Part shown: positions 10,778 through 22,435 of the stretch, piece after piece
Numbering within the stretch: position 1 is the stretch's first letter
Layout: each line of letters begins with the position of its first letter
Assembly: GCF_005796105.1 (NCBI RefSeq)
Contig: NZ_VAUO01000002.1
Location: 62,001 to 126,000, forward strand
Origin: Pseudomonas mosselii
Lineage (GTDB): Bacteria; Pseudomonadota; Gammaproteobacteria; Pseudomonadales; Pseudomonadaceae
Length of the DNA: 64,000 nt
Direction: 5' to 3'
The notes under the pieces: generated by a model
The model's database searches: none
What the model was told of the DNA's origin: nothing
Seen by the model: the letters and a program-made list of their open reading frames with translations, nothing else
Program-made: the position numbers and the translations under genes

Positions 10778-11068
10778 TTAGTGGTGGTGGCCGCAGTCCG
10801 GGCCGTGGACGTGATCGTCGTCTTCACCGGCATCGGCCGGTTCCATCTCCAGTTGCAGGCTCACCAGGTTGGTGGCCATCGGGCGCAGCAGCAGGTTGGC
10901 GTACTCCGCATCGCCTTCCTCGACGTCGACACCGATCAGCAACTGGCCACGGCCGTCCTGCTGAATCCAGACCTCCTTGCCTTGCCAGACCACGGCAAAG
11001 CGGGTGCAGGAAGTTTCCAGCTGGGTGCCGTCTTCATCTTCCAGGATCAGGCGCAGGGCATCGGACAT
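10778..11068 (-). CDS. Small aru-cluster protein with His-rich metal-binding-like tail
   Basis: A 96-aa protein between aruB and aruE, in the same place as an uncharacterised gene of the P. aeruginosa cluster. The body (about residues 1-75) looks like a compact beta-rich domain without signal peptide or membrane segment. The C terminus is acidic and then histidine-rich ([14 protein letters not shown]), which could bind Zn2+ or Ni2+. Its next neighbour aruE encodes a zinc enzyme, so a metal-supply role is conceivable but only inferred. Spacing to both neighbours is 10-15 bp, so it is clearly part of the operon. Confidence 0.85.
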   Translation of the reverse strand: MSDALRLILEDEDGTQLETSCTRFAVVWQGKEVWIQQDGRGQLLIGVDVEEGDAEYANLLLRPMATNLVSLQLEMEPADAGEDDDHVHGPDCGHHH

Positions 11069-11083
11069 TGCAAATTCTCTCTA

Positions 11084-12433
11084 TCAAGGTTGGCGTTGGA
11101 ACGGATAGACCGAGCCCAGCTTGAGAATGCCGGTCAGTTCATCCAGTGCCGTGCGGCATTCGTCCAGCAACTGTGGGTCGGCCAGGTCCGCTTCACCGAG
11201 GCGATCGCGGTAGTGCTTGTCGACCCACTGCACCAGGGTGTCGTACAGCGGGGCGGTCATGATAACGCCTGGATTGACCGCCGCCAGTTCCGATTCTTTC
11301 AGCGCCACGCGCAAGCGCAGGCAAGCCGGGCCGCCGCCGTTCTGCATGCTCTGCTTGAGGTCGAATACCTTGACCTCCTTCACCGCACCGCCTTGGTGGG
11401 TGAGTTGCTGCAAGTAGTCCCATACGCGCTCGTTGTTGCGACACTCCTCCGGCACGACCAGCAGCATCGAGCCGTCGTCGCGGCTGAGCAACTGGCTGTT
11501 GAACAGGTAGGAGCGCACTGCGTCCTCTACCGTAACCGCCGAACGCGGCACGCAAATGCCCTGGAAATTACCGCCCTTGCTGGCCAGTTTAGCCTGCAGC
11601 TGGGCAAGCACCGCTTCGGTTTCAAGAAACGCGTCCTCGTGGTAGAACAGCACCTCACCGTTGCCCACCGCGATCACATCGTTGTGGAACACCCCCTGGT
11701 CGATCACCGCGGGATTTTGTTGAGCGTAGACCACCCCACCCTCGCTCAGCCCGTGCAGACGCGCCACTGCCTGCGAAGCCTCCAGGGTCTGGCGCGCCGG
11801 ATACTTCTGAGGCGCCGGGTAGCGGCTGTCGAAGGCGCTGCGGCCGTAGACGAAGAACTCGACGCCGGCCTCGCCGTAGCTGCGGCAGAAACGCGTGTGA
11901 TTGGCCGCCCCTTCGTCACCGAACTGCGCCACTGCCGGCAGCGCCTCGTGATGGGCAAAAACGCGCGCGTCGTGGAACATCGCCCCCAGCACGCGGCTGG
12001 TGGTCGGGTGCTCGATGCTGCGGTGGTACTTGCAATTGAGGTTGGCGGCAGTGAAGTGCACGCGACCATCGGCAGTATCGGCGCTCGGGCTGACGGTCGC
12101 GGCGTTGGCCACCCACATACTCGACGCCGAGCAACTGGCCACCAGCAAGGGCATGGCTTGCTTGGCGGCACCTTGAATCACCTCGGCGTCACTGCCCGAG
12201 AAGCCCAGGCGGCGCAGTGCTGCCACATCCGGGCGCTCTTGCGGAGCCAGCACGCCCTGCTTGAAGCCCATGTCCATCAACGCTTTCATCTTCGCCAGGC
12301 CCTGGCGCGCCGCTTCGCGCGGGTTGGAACCCTGCTGGCTGTTGCTCTGCGAGGCCACGTTGCCGTAGGACAAGCCGCCATAGTTGTGGGTCGGCCCCAC
12401 CAGGCCATCAAAATTCACTTCGTAGGATTTCAT
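11084..12433 (-). CDS. aruB: N-succinylarginine dihydrolase AruB (AstB)
   Basis: Hydrolyses N2-succinylarginine to succinylornithine, CO2 and two ammonia, the second step of the pathway. The 449-aa length equals the family. It starts with the typical [19 protein letters not shown] segment. A cysteine near the C terminus ([12 protein letters not shown]) lies where the amidinotransferase-fold nucleophile is expected. It is 23 bp downstream of aruD. Confidence 0.95.
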   Translation of the reverse strand: MKSYEVNFDGLVGPTHNYGGLSYGNVASQSNSQQGSNPREAARQGLAKMKALMDMGFKQGVLAPQERPDVAALRRLGFSGSDAEVIQGAAKQAMPLLVASCSASSMWVANAATVSPSADTADGRVHFTAANLNCKYHRSIEHPTTSRVLGAMFHDARVFAHHEALPAVAQFGDEGAANHTRFCRSYGEAGVEFFVYGRSAFDSRYPAPQKYPARQTLEASQAVARLHGLSEGGVVYAQQNPAVIDQGVFHNDVIAVGNGEVLFYHEDAFLETEAVLAQLQAKLASKGGNFQGICVPRSAVTVEDAVRSYLFNSQLLSRDDGSMLLVVPEECRNNERVWDYLQQLTHQGGAVKEVKVFDLKQSMQNGGGPACLRLRVALKESELAAVNPGVIMTAPLYDTLVQWVDKHYRDRLGEADLADPQLLDECRTALDELTGILKLGSVYPFQRQP

Positions 12434-12456
12434 CGGCTAGGCTCCGAGACCGGTTG

Positions 12457-13920
<1,464 letters not shown>

Positions 13921-14949
13921 TTACTGGGCCTCCCGACTGGCTGTCAGCGGCACCGCGCGCACGTTGTCGCCGACCCCCATGCGTAGGCGCTTGGCGGTCA
14001 AGGGATCGACCACCAAGGTACCGGCTGCCAGGCGCGCGGGGGCGGCAGTGATACGACAGTCATCGCGCTTGCGGTTATGGATGATGTAAGGCGTCGCGTC
14101 ATCGCCCGGGGTACCGACGGCCAGCACCAGGGTCTGACTTTCGCGCACCGCGCGGATTTTGGCGGTCTCGCATTCGATGGCAGGGCCGGCGTCGAAGATG
14201 TCGACGAACCCCTGGTAGTTGAAGCCTTCACGCTTGAGCATCGCCAGCGCAGGCTCGGTGTCCGGGTGCACGCGACCAATCGCGCTGCGCGCAGCCTCCG
14301 ACAGGAAACAGGTGTACAACGGGAACTTGGGCATCAGCTCGGCGATGAACGACTTGTTGCCAACGCCGGTGAGGTAGTCGGCCTGGCTGAACTCCATCTT
14401 GAAGAAGTGTCGGCCCAGGCTTTCCCAGAAAGGCGAACGGCCGTGTTCATCAGACATGCCGCGCATTTCGGCGATGATTTTCTTACCGAACAAGTCGGGG
14501 AATTCGGCGATGAACAGCATCCGCGACTTGGACAGCAGGTGACCGTTACGCCCGCTGCGGTAATCGCTGCGCAGGAACAGCGAGCACAGTTCCGAGTTGC
14601 CGGTCAGGTCATTGGCCAGGAACAACGTGGGGATTTCACGGTAGATGTTCAGTTCCTGAGAGGCGCTGACAGTCAGGCCGACCCGGTAGTTGTACCAAGG
14701 CTCGCGTAAACCCACGGCACCCGCGATGGCGCTGATGCCCACCACCAGGCCCTCATCGTTCTCCAGCACGAACAGGTAGTCCGTGTCGCCGCGCTCGGCT
14801 TGGCCGCTGAAACTCTTCTCGGCCCAACCCACACGCCGGGCGAGTCGCTCTTCATTGGCCGGCAGTGTAGTCAGCCCGGTAGTTCCAGTGCTGCGGGCCA
14901 GGTCGATCAGCGCGGGTAAATCGCTGCTGCGTACGGGACGAACGATCAT
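13921..14949 (-). CDS. aruG: Arginine N-succinyltransferase subunit AruG
   Basis: One of two paralogous GNAT-fold subunits that transfer succinyl from succinyl-CoA to arginine (and ornithine), the first step of the pathway. The ATG at 14949 (MIVRPVRSSD) gives 342 aa; an in-frame ATG 12 codons upstream lacks family similarity. Segments such as LFLRSDYRSGRNGHLLSKSR and AEMRGMSDEHGRSPFWESLG recur in AruF, showing common descent of the two subunits. It lies between aruF and aruD. Confidence 0.94.
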   Translation of the reverse strand: MIVRPVRSSDLPALIDLARSTGTTGLTTLPANEERLARRVGWAEKSFSGQAERGDTDYLFVLENDEGLVVGISAIAGAVGLREPWYNYRVGLTVSASQELNIYREIPTLFLANDLTGNSELCSLFLRSDYRSGRNGHLLSKSRMLFIAEFPDLFGKKIIAEMRGMSDEHGRSPFWESLGRHFFKMEFSQADYLTGVGNKSFIAELMPKFPLYTCFLSEAARSAIGRVHPDTEPALAMLKREGFNYQGFVDIFDAGPAIECETAKIRAVRESQTLVLAVGTPGDDATPYIIHNRKRDDCRITAAPARLAAGTLVVDPLTAKRLRMGVGDNVRAVPLTASREAQ

Positions 14950-15004
14950 GCTTTCTCCTTGTGCAGCGGGCGTGGCCTGCCGCAAAACTCACTGTTCCGG
15001 CGTT

Positions 15005-16024
15005 TCAGACCGCGACCAGGCGCACACTGGCGCCCTCGCCGACACCCAGTGCATCCGCTGCCTGTGCATTCAAGATGACCGGTTTGCCCGGCACCCAATC
15101 CAGCTCCAGCAGTACGGCGCGGTAATCCTGCAACTGACCATTGCACACCAGGTACGGGCGCGTGCCCTTGACCGGGCTATCGTCGAGCTTGACCGGTACT
15201 ACACGGCTCTGGGCGATCGAGCGGATGCCCGAGGCGCGCGCATGCAGGGTCGGCCCGCCGTCGAAAATGTCGATGTAGTGTTCGGTCTCGAAGCCTTCGC
15301 GCATGAGAATGTCGAAGGTGATCTGCGCGCGCGGGTGCACCTGCCCCATGGCCTCCTGGGCCTGGTCAGGCAACAGCGGCACGTAGATCGGGTAATGCGG
15401 CATCAGCTCAGCCAGGAAGGTACGGCTCTTCAAGCCGCACAGACGCTCGGCATCGGCGTAGTTCAAGTCGAAGAAATTGCGTCCGATGGCATCCCAGAAC
15501 GGCGACTCACCCTGCTCGTCGCTGTAGCCGACGATTTCGGTGACCACTGCATCGGCGAAACGCTCAGGGTGCGAGGCCATGAACAGCAGGCGGCCGCGCG
15601 AATTCAGCTCGGCCCAGCCGCTGTCCACCAACTCGGGCAGCACATAGAAGCTGGTCAGCAGGCTGTTGCCGGTCAGGTCATGGCACAGCGACAGCACATG
15701 AATCTTGTTGTGGATTTTCAGCTCGCGCGAGGCATGCACGAAGGTTTCGTTGCGAAAGCTGTAGAACGGTTCGGAATAGCCGGCCGAGGCGACGATGGCC
15801 GAGCACCCGACGAGCCTGCCGGTGTCGCTGTCCTCGAGCACGAAGAAATAGCTCTCTTCACCGTTGAAGCTCACTTCGGCGGCGAAGGAGGTTTCCGAGG
15901 CGGCGATCTTGTCGCCCAGGCGGCCGGCATCGTCCGGTAGCGAGGTGACACCCACCGGACTGTCGGCAGCCATGCGCTGCACTTCGTTCAGATCCGCCAT
16001 TTGCGCGGGGCGCATCACCAGCAT
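15005..16024 (-). CDS. aruF: Arginine/ornithine succinyltransferase subunit AruF
   Basis: The partner subunit of AruG, 339 aa, with the same GNAT-like plan (MLVMRPAQMADLNEVQRMA at the start, SDEQGESPFWDAIGRNFFDL in the middle). In enterobacteria a single AstA subunit does this job; in pseudomonads the pair forms a heteromer, with AruF reported to act on ornithine as well. It is 55 bp upstream of aruG and 137 bp downstream of aruC. Confidence 0.94.
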   Translation of the reverse strand: MLVMRPAQMADLNEVQRMAADSPVGVTSLPDDAGRLGDKIAASETSFAAEVSFNGEESYFFVLEDSDTGRLVGCSAIVASAGYSEPFYSFRNETFVHASRELKIHNKIHVLSLCHDLTGNSLLTSFYVLPELVDSGWAELNSRGRLLFMASHPERFADAVVTEIVGYSDEQGESPFWDAIGRNFFDLNYADAERLCGLKSRTFLAELMPHYPIYVPLLPDQAQEAMGQVHPRAQITFDILMREGFETEHYIDIFDGGPTLHARASGIRSIAQSRVVPVKLDDSPVKGTRPYLVCNGQLQDYRAVLLELDWVPGKPVILNAQAADALGVGEGASVRLVAV

Positions 16025-16127
16025 GGTGTCACTCCTTTGGGGAAAGCGTGCCGCTCACATCGACACGGAAAAACAGCGGGCACACGCCACCACCTGCCAG
16101 CAGGTGCCCGCCTTGAATTCAGGTGCC

Positions 16128-16149
16128 GCCGGCCCTGCACAGGGCCGGC
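16128..16149 (-). other. Hairpin between aruC and aruF
   Basis: Perfect 9-bp arms GCCGGCCCT (16128-16136) and AGGGCCGGC (16141-16149) around GCAC, without a T run. It may stabilise the upstream mRNA or lower expression of the distal genes. A smaller hairpin (CACCTG/CAGGTG, about 16091-16106) lies beside it. Confidence 0.5.
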
Positions 16150-16161
16150 GAACAAGGCCGG

Positions 16162-17481
<1,320 letters not shown>

Positions 17482-17511
17482 TTACAGCGCCAAACCCTGT
17501 TTTAACAAGGC

Positions 17512-17527
17512 TTTCGGCAATGCGACA
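17512..17527 (-). promoter_or_regulatory. Second candidate ArgR half-site before aruC
   Basis: Minus strand TGTCGC (17522-17527), eight bases, AA (17512-17513). A weaker half-like TGTTAA follows 20 bp further on. TGCGACA (17521-17527) and TGTCGCA (17533-17539) also form an inverted repeat on the two strands. Confidence 0.55.
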
Positions 17528-17608
17528 AACAGTGTCGCAATCGCGCAGTGTAAAGGGAGACAGGGGCTGGGTGAACGGGTGTTCACATAAGAAAGGATGT
17601 TACCTGTC

Positions 17609-17705
17609 CCGGCCCTTTCGCGGGTAAGCCCGCTCCCACAGGGACCGCACAGGTTTCAAATGCTGTGCAGGTCCAGTGGGAGCGGGCTTGCCCGCGAAAA
17701 GGGCC
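17609..17705. repeat. Inverted pair of REP elements
   Basis: Two P. putida-type REP palindromes face each other (17609-17643 and 17676-17705; core GGGAGCGGGCTTGCCCGCGAA). They are separated by about 32 bp that can itself fold (GGACC...GGTCC). The pair lies between argR and aruC and may end or attenuate read-through from argR. Confidence 0.85.
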
Positions 17706-17724
17706 AGCACAAGCAATAAAGAAA

Positions 17725-18705
17725 TCAGCCCTTTTCGGCAGGCGCCGAACTCAGCTCGAACGGGCTGCTGCTGCGCCGCTGGTTGCGGTCTTCACGCGGG
17801 GTGGCGCCAAAGAAGTTGCGGTAGGCGCTGGAGAAATGCGGCCCGGACGAGAATCCGCACGACAAGCCGATCTGGATGATCGACTTGCTGGTCTGCATCA
17901 GCATCTGCCGCGCCTTGTTCAGGCGCAGCTCCAGGTAATACTGACTCGGCACGCGGCTCAGGTACTGCTTGAAGATGCGCTCCAGCTGACGCCGCGAGAC
18001 GCACACGTGCTGGGCGATTTCATCCGTGGTCAAAGGCTCTTCGATATTGGCCTCCATCAGCAGCACGGCCTGGGTGAGCTTGGGATGGCTAGAACCTAGA
18101 CGGTTTTGCAGCGGAATACGTTGCCGCTCGCCCCCTTCACGAATGCGCTCGACCACCAGCTCCTCGGACACCGCGCCCGCCAGCTCCGCACCATGGTCGC
18201 GGGCCAGCACCGCCAGCAGCAGGTCGGTCAGTGCCATGCCGCCGCAGGCCGTCAGGCGGTCACGATCCCAGTCGAACAGGTGACTGGTAGCGATCACTTT
18301 GGGGAAGCGCTCGGCGAAATCGTCCTGCCAGCGCCAATGAACTGCGGCCCGGTAGCCATCGAGCAAACCCAATGCAGCCAGTGGATACACGCCAGCCGAC
18401 AAGCCGCCGATCATGCAGCCACCCCGGGCCAGTTGCTTGAGCGCCGCAGACAACGCCGCACCTACCGCGGCAGGCGGCTCATCCGCCATCAGAAAGAGCT
18501 TATGGCAACCTTCCAGGCGCCCATTCCAGGCCTCGCCCGGCAAGCGCCAGGCGCCCTCCTGAGCCGCTTCGGCGTGCAGGAATACCTGCTCGTAGACCAC
18601 ATCCGGATGCACCCGCTGAGCCACCAGCAACACTTCTTCGGCCAACGCCAGGGTCAGCGGCCGCGTGCTGGGCCAGATGAGAAATCCGATTCGCTGGGTG
18701 GTCAT
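17725..18705 (-). CDS. argR: Arginine regulator ArgR (AraC/GlxA-type)
   Basis: A transcription factor that responds to arginine and activates the aru and aot operons in pseudomonads; unrelated to E. coli ArgR. Of 326 aa, the N-terminal 190 form a DJ-1/PfpI-like domain (MTTQRIGFLIWPSTRPLTLA at the start, GGLSAGVYPLAALGLL near 97). The C-terminal 100 hold the AraC double helix-turn-helix (TDEIAQHVCVSRRQLERIFK; SIIQIGLSCGFSSGPHFSSA). It is the distal gene of the aot cluster, 104 bp after aotP. Confidence 0.94.
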   Translation of the reverse strand: MTTQRIGFLIWPSTRPLTLALAEEVLLVAQRVHPDVVYEQVFLHAEAAQEGAWRLPGEAWNGRLEGCHKLFLMADEPPAAVGAALSAALKQLARGGCMIGGLSAGVYPLAALGLLDGYRAAVHWRWQDDFAERFPKVIATSHLFDWDRDRLTACGGMALTDLLLAVLARDHGAELAGAVSEELVVERIREGGERQRIPLQNRLGSSHPKLTQAVLLMEANIEEPLTTDEIAQHVCVSRRQLERIFKQYLSRVPSQYYLELRLNKARQMLMQTSKSIIQIGLSCGFSSGPHFSSAYRNFFGATPREDRNQRRSSSPFELSSAPAEKG

Positions 18706-18809
18706 AGGGCGTGGTCCGAAACCTGAAAGAAGGTGGTGCGCGCCTGTGGCGCAGGAAGCAGGCTACGTGCACCACGCAGCATGCCCCATTCTGGTGCAAA
18801 AGTGCAGCT

Positions 18810-19574
18810 TTACTTCAGGCTGCCCGAGAGGAACTGCTTGAGCCGCTCCGACTGCGGATTGACCAGCACTTCGCGCGGGCAGCCACGCTCCTCCACCAAC
18901 CCTTTGTGCAGGAACACCAGCTGGTTGGAAACCTCGCGGGCAAAGCCCATCTCATGGGTAACCACGACCATGGTGCGACCCTCCTGGGCCAGCGACTGCA
19001 TCACCTTGAGCACATCGCCTACCAGCTCCGGGTCGAGCGCCGAGGTGGGTTCATCGAACAGCATCACCTCAGGCTCCATGGCCAAGGCGCGGGCGATTGC
19101 CACGCGCTGCTGCTCGCCCCCCGACATATGCCCCGGGAAAGCGTCCTTGCGATGGGCCACACCCACCTTGGCCAGGTAGTGTTCAGCCTTTTCCAGGGCC
19201 TCTTTCTTGTTCACGCCCAGCACGTGAACCGGTGCCTCGATGATGTTCTCAAGGGCCGTCATGTGCGACCACAGGTTGAAGTGCTGGAACACCATCGACA
19301 GGCGCGAACGCATGCGCTGCAGCTGCTTCGGGTCGGCAGCCCTGAGCGCGCCATCCTTGCCAGCCACCAGTTTGAGTTCTTCGTTATTGAGCAGGATCTT
19401 GCCGCCGTGGGGCTGCTCGAGCAGGTTGATGCAGCGCAGGAAGGTGGACTTGCCCGAGCCGCTGGAGCCGATGATGCTGATCACATCGCCCGCCTTGGCC
19501 TCGAGGGAGACGCCCTTGAGGACCTCGTGGCTGCCGTAGCGCTTGTGCAGGTCCTGGATTTGAAGTTTGTACAT
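18810..19574 (-). CDS. aotP: Arginine/ornithine ABC importer ATP-binding subunit AotP
   Basis: The 254-aa ATPase that drives uptake of basic amino acids. Walker A is [10 protein letters not shown], the signature is [15 protein letters not shown] and Walker B is [12 protein letters not shown], in normal order and spacing. I start at ATG 19574 ([14 protein letters not shown]); an ATG five codons upstream is less likely. It follows aotM after 22 bp. The aotO gene found before aotP in P. aeruginosa is absent here. Confidence 0.94.
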   Translation of the reverse strand: MYKLQIQDLHKRYGSHEVLKGVSLEAKAGDVISIIGSSGSGKSTFLRCINLLEQPHGGKILLNNEELKLVAGKDGALRAADPKQLQRMRSRLSMVFQHFNLWSHMTALENIIEAPVHVLGVNKKEALEKAEHYLAKVGVAHRKDAFPGHMSGGEQQRVAIARALAMEPEVMLFDEPTSALDPELVGDVLKVMQSLAQEGRTMVVVTHEMGFAREVSNQLVFLHKGLVEERGCPREVLVNPQSERLKQFLSGSLK

Positions 19575-19596
19575 GCTGTCGGTTCTCACAGAGCGG

Positions 19597-20295
19597 TCAG
19601 TGCTTGCGCGGCGCCAGGTAGCCGAGCCAGCGGCGTTCGGCCATCTTGAACAGGCGTACGAGGATGAAGGTCAGGCACAGGTAGAACACGCCTGCCGTGA
19701 TGTAGGCCTCGAAAGGCAGGTAGTACTGGGCATTGACCGTGCGTGCGGCACCGGTGATATCGATCAGGGTGACGATCGACGCCAGGCTGGTGGTCTGCAA
19801 CATCATGATCACCTCGTTGCTGTACTGCGGCAGCGCACGGCGCAGCGCCGAGGGCAGCAGGATGCGGCGGTACATCTTCATGCGCGACATGCCAATCGCC
19901 TTGGCCGCCTCGATCTCACCGTGCGGCGTGGCCTTGAGGCTGCCGGCGATGATCTCGGCGGTGTAGGCACTGGTATTGATGGCGAACGCAAGGCAAGCGC
20001 AGAAGGTCGCACTGGACAGCCACGGCCACAGGACGCTCTCGCGCACCGCCTCGAACTGAGCCAGGCCGTAGTAGATCAGGAACAATTGCACCAGCATCGG
20101 CGTGCCACGGATCACGTAGGTGTAGAGCCAGGCGCTCATATTCACCAGCGGCTGTTTCGACACTCGCATCAAGCCCAGCGGAATCGCCGCCAGCAGGCCA
20201 AAGAACAGCGACAGCGCCAGCAATTTGAGGGTGGTCAGCAGGCCGCCCACGTACAGCGGCATGGCCTCCCAGATCACGTTGTAGTCGAAAATCAT
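19597..20295 (-). CDS. aotM: Arginine/ornithine ABC importer permease AotM
   Basis: A 232-aa inner-membrane permease of the HisM type with five or so hydrophobic segments. The cytoplasmic EAA loop reads [20 protein letters not shown] (about 128-147). Its ATG overlaps the aotQ stop by 4 bp (ATGA), so translation of the two permeases is coupled. Confidence 0.94.
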   Translation of the reverse strand: MIFDYNVIWEAMPLYVGGLLTTLKLLALSLFFGLLAAIPLGLMRVSKQPLVNMSAWLYTYVIRGTPMLVQLFLIYYGLAQFEAVRESVLWPWLSSATFCACLAFAINTSAYTAEIIAGSLKATPHGEIEAAKAIGMSRMKMYRRILLPSALRRALPQYSNEVIMMLQTTSLASIVTLIDITGAARTVNAQYYLPFEAYITAGVFYLCLTFILVRLFKMAERRWLGYLAPRKH

Positions 20296-20981
20296 AGCTC
20301 AGCCACCTTGACGCCAACCGAGTAGCGCTTCTCGAGGTACTTCAGCGCCAGCAGCGAGACACTGGTGAGCACCAGGTACAACGCAGCCACCGCCAGGAAG
20401 AAGGTGAAGGGTTCGCGGGTGGCGTCGGCAGCCTGCTTGGCCTTGAACATCATATCTTGCAGGCCCACCACCGAAATCAGAGCCGTGGCCTTGGTCAGTA
20501 CCAGCCAGTTGTTGGTGAAACCTGGAATCGCCAGACGGATCATCTGCGGCACCATGATTCGGAAGAACACCTGCACCCCGCTCATGCCATACGCCGCACC
20601 GGCCTCGGCCTGGCCCTTGGGAATCCCCAGGAAGGCGCCACGGAAGGTTTCCGAAAGATAGGCACCGAAAATGAAGCCCAACGTACCGATACCGGCCGCC
20701 ATCGGGTTCAGGTCGATGTAGTCGTCATAGCCAACCAGCGGCGCGACCCGGTTGATGATGTCCTGGCCACCGTAGAAGATCAGCAGGATCAGTACCAGGT
20801 CCGGGATGCCACGGATCACCGTGGAGTACAGATCCCCCAGCCAGGCCAGCCAACGCACCGGCGACAAACGCAGCGCCACGCCGATCAGGCCGAGGACGAT
20901 GGCCAGGGCCATCGACGACAGGGCGAGCTGCAGCGTCAGCCACGCCCCGTCGAGGATGACTGCCCCATAGCCTTTCAACAT
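20292..20981 (-). CDS. aotQ: Arginine/ornithine ABC importer permease AotQ
   Basis: The 229-aa partner permease of the HisQ type. It has several transmembrane helices and an EAA loop variant AEAGAAYGMSGVQVFFRIMV. It pairs with AotM and the ATPase AotP. It lies 92 bp downstream of aotJ. Confidence 0.94.
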   Translation of the reverse strand: MLKGYGAVILDGAWLTLQLALSSMALAIVLGLIGVALRLSPVRWLAWLGDLYSTVIRGIPDLVLILLIFYGGQDIINRVAPLVGYDDYIDLNPMAAGIGTLGFIFGAYLSETFRGAFLGIPKGQAEAGAAYGMSGVQVFFRIMVPQMIRLAIPGFTNNWLVLTKATALISVVGLQDMMFKAKQAADATREPFTFFLAVAALYLVLTSVSLLALKYLEKRYSVGVKVAEL

Positions 20982-21073
20982 GATTGGAATTCCTCAGGGC
21001 TTGGGAATGAAAAAATGGTGCAAACCTCAGCGATCCTGCTGTTTGCACCATTGCACAGGTGAGACTCGACGGC

Positions 21074-21859
21074 TTACTTGGATTCCGGACCGTAGATATC
21101 GAAGTTGAAGTACTTCTTCTCGATTGCCTGGTATTTGCCGTTAGCGCGGATGGCGTCGATCGCGGCGTTGATACGCTCGGCGTTAGCCTTGTCGCCCTTG
21201 CGCACAGCGATACCCACACCGTCGCCGAAGTATTTCACGTCGGTGAACGCCGGACCGACGAAGGCGAAGCCTTTGCCGGCATCGGTTTTCAGGAAACCGT
21301 CTTCGAGCAGGGTCGCATCAGCCACGGTGCCGTCCAGGCGACCGGCAGCGACATCCAGGTAGATTTCGTTCTGCGTGCCATACGGCACGACAGTAGCGCC
21401 TTTGGGGGCCAGCACTTCCTTGGCGAAGCGGTCATGGATCGAGCCGCGCTGTACGCCAATCTTCTTGCCCTTGAGCTCATCGAGGCTATCGCTGACCACA
21501 GCGCCTTCCTTCATGACCAGGCGCGCTGGGGTGAGGTAGTAGCGCTTGGTGAAATCGACGGATTTCTTGCGGTCTTCGGTGATCGACATCGACGACAGGA
21601 TCGCGTCGATCTTGCGCACTTTCAGCGCCGGGATCAGGCCGTCGAACTCCTGTTCGACCCAGGTGCACTTGGCTTTCATCTCTTCGCACAGGGCGTTGCC
21701 GATGTCGTAGTCGAACCCAGCAATACTGCCATCAGGCTGCTTGAAGGCGAAGGGTGGGTAAGCAGCCTCGATACCGATCTTCAACGGCTTTTCATCGGCC
21801 TGCGATACCAGGGAAAACATGGAAAGCGCCAGGGCGCCAAACAGTGCGAGCTTCTTCAT
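21074..21859 (-). CDS. aotJ: Arginine/ornithine-binding periplasmic protein AotJ
   Basis: The 261-aa solute-binding protein of the importer. From ATG 21859 the sequence [20 protein letters not shown] is a signal peptide cut after QADE-like residues. The mature protein opens with [20 protein letters not shown], the type 3 binding-protein signature of the lysine/arginine/ornithine family. The frame continues upstream without similarity, so I keep the signal-peptide start. It is the first gene of the aot operon. Confidence 0.95.
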   Translation of the reverse strand: MKKLALFGALALSMFSLVSQADEKPLKIGIEAAYPPFAFKQPDGSIAGFDYDIGNALCEEMKAKCTWVEQEFDGLIPALKVRKIDAILSSMSITEDRKKSVDFTKRYYLTPARLVMKEGAVVSDSLDELKGKKIGVQRGSIHDRFAKEVLAPKGATVVPYGTQNEIYLDVAAGRLDGTVADATLLEDGFLKTDAGKGFAFVGPAFTDVKYFGDGVGIAVRKGDKANAERINAAIDAIRANGKYQAIEKKYFNFDIYGPESK

Positions 21860-22009
21860 CAGGTAACTCCATCGGTACGGGGCAATACGAGGCAGTTGTA
21901 ACGGCTGCCCGCTATGCGAATGGGTACAACGCGAGCCGCGCAGGTTTCGACCAAGGTCGCAGACCACGAGCGAGTGAGTGGCATTCTAACGACAGCCCTT
22001 TAGTCGATA

Positions 22010-22025
22010 TTTCTTCAAAGCGACA
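22010..22025 (-). promoter_or_regulatory. Candidate ArgR half-site before aotJ
   Basis: Minus strand TGTCGC (22020-22025), eight bases, AA (22010-22011): the same pattern as before aruC, about 150 bp upstream of aotJ. A related TGTCGT follows about 31 bp further on. Confidence 0.5.
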
Positions 22026-22314
22026 ACTAGTTATAGAAGCGCCTGAAACCGCGGCGGGCGATGTTGACAGCCCTTGCAAATTATGCAAGAGCAAAAGGAA
22101 AATAACCTTTATCCAAAGCAATAAGCGGGCCCATTATTCGCAAACCCTTGAATTCCGGCAAGTCCAGCGTGTCACCTCAGGTAAAAAGACGACGAAAACG
22201 CCCCGGTTTGGCGCATGAGTGTTTCCACAAGCCCCAGCATTGTGCGAAAGCTCCGACAACATCAGTTACCGATGAATGTCGGAGTAACAGTTCCCTCCTC
22301 CCTTGAGTAAAGCA

Positions 22315-22344
22315 AAAACCCCGCCGGTTGCCCGGCGGGGTTTT
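22315..22344 (-). terminator. Intrinsic terminator of acsA
   Basis: Arms AAAACCCCGCCGG (22315-22327) and CCGGCGGGGTTTT (22332-22344) around a 4-nt loop. It is flanked by A/T runs on both sides, 90 bp beyond the acsA stop. Confidence 0.92.
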
Positions 22345-22435
22345 CATTAGGCGGCTTCACATAGCCGGTGCGATGTCTGTCAGGGCAGATCTGGCCCTAA
22401 CGCCGCTCGCACGCCACCGACACGGCTTACCTCGA

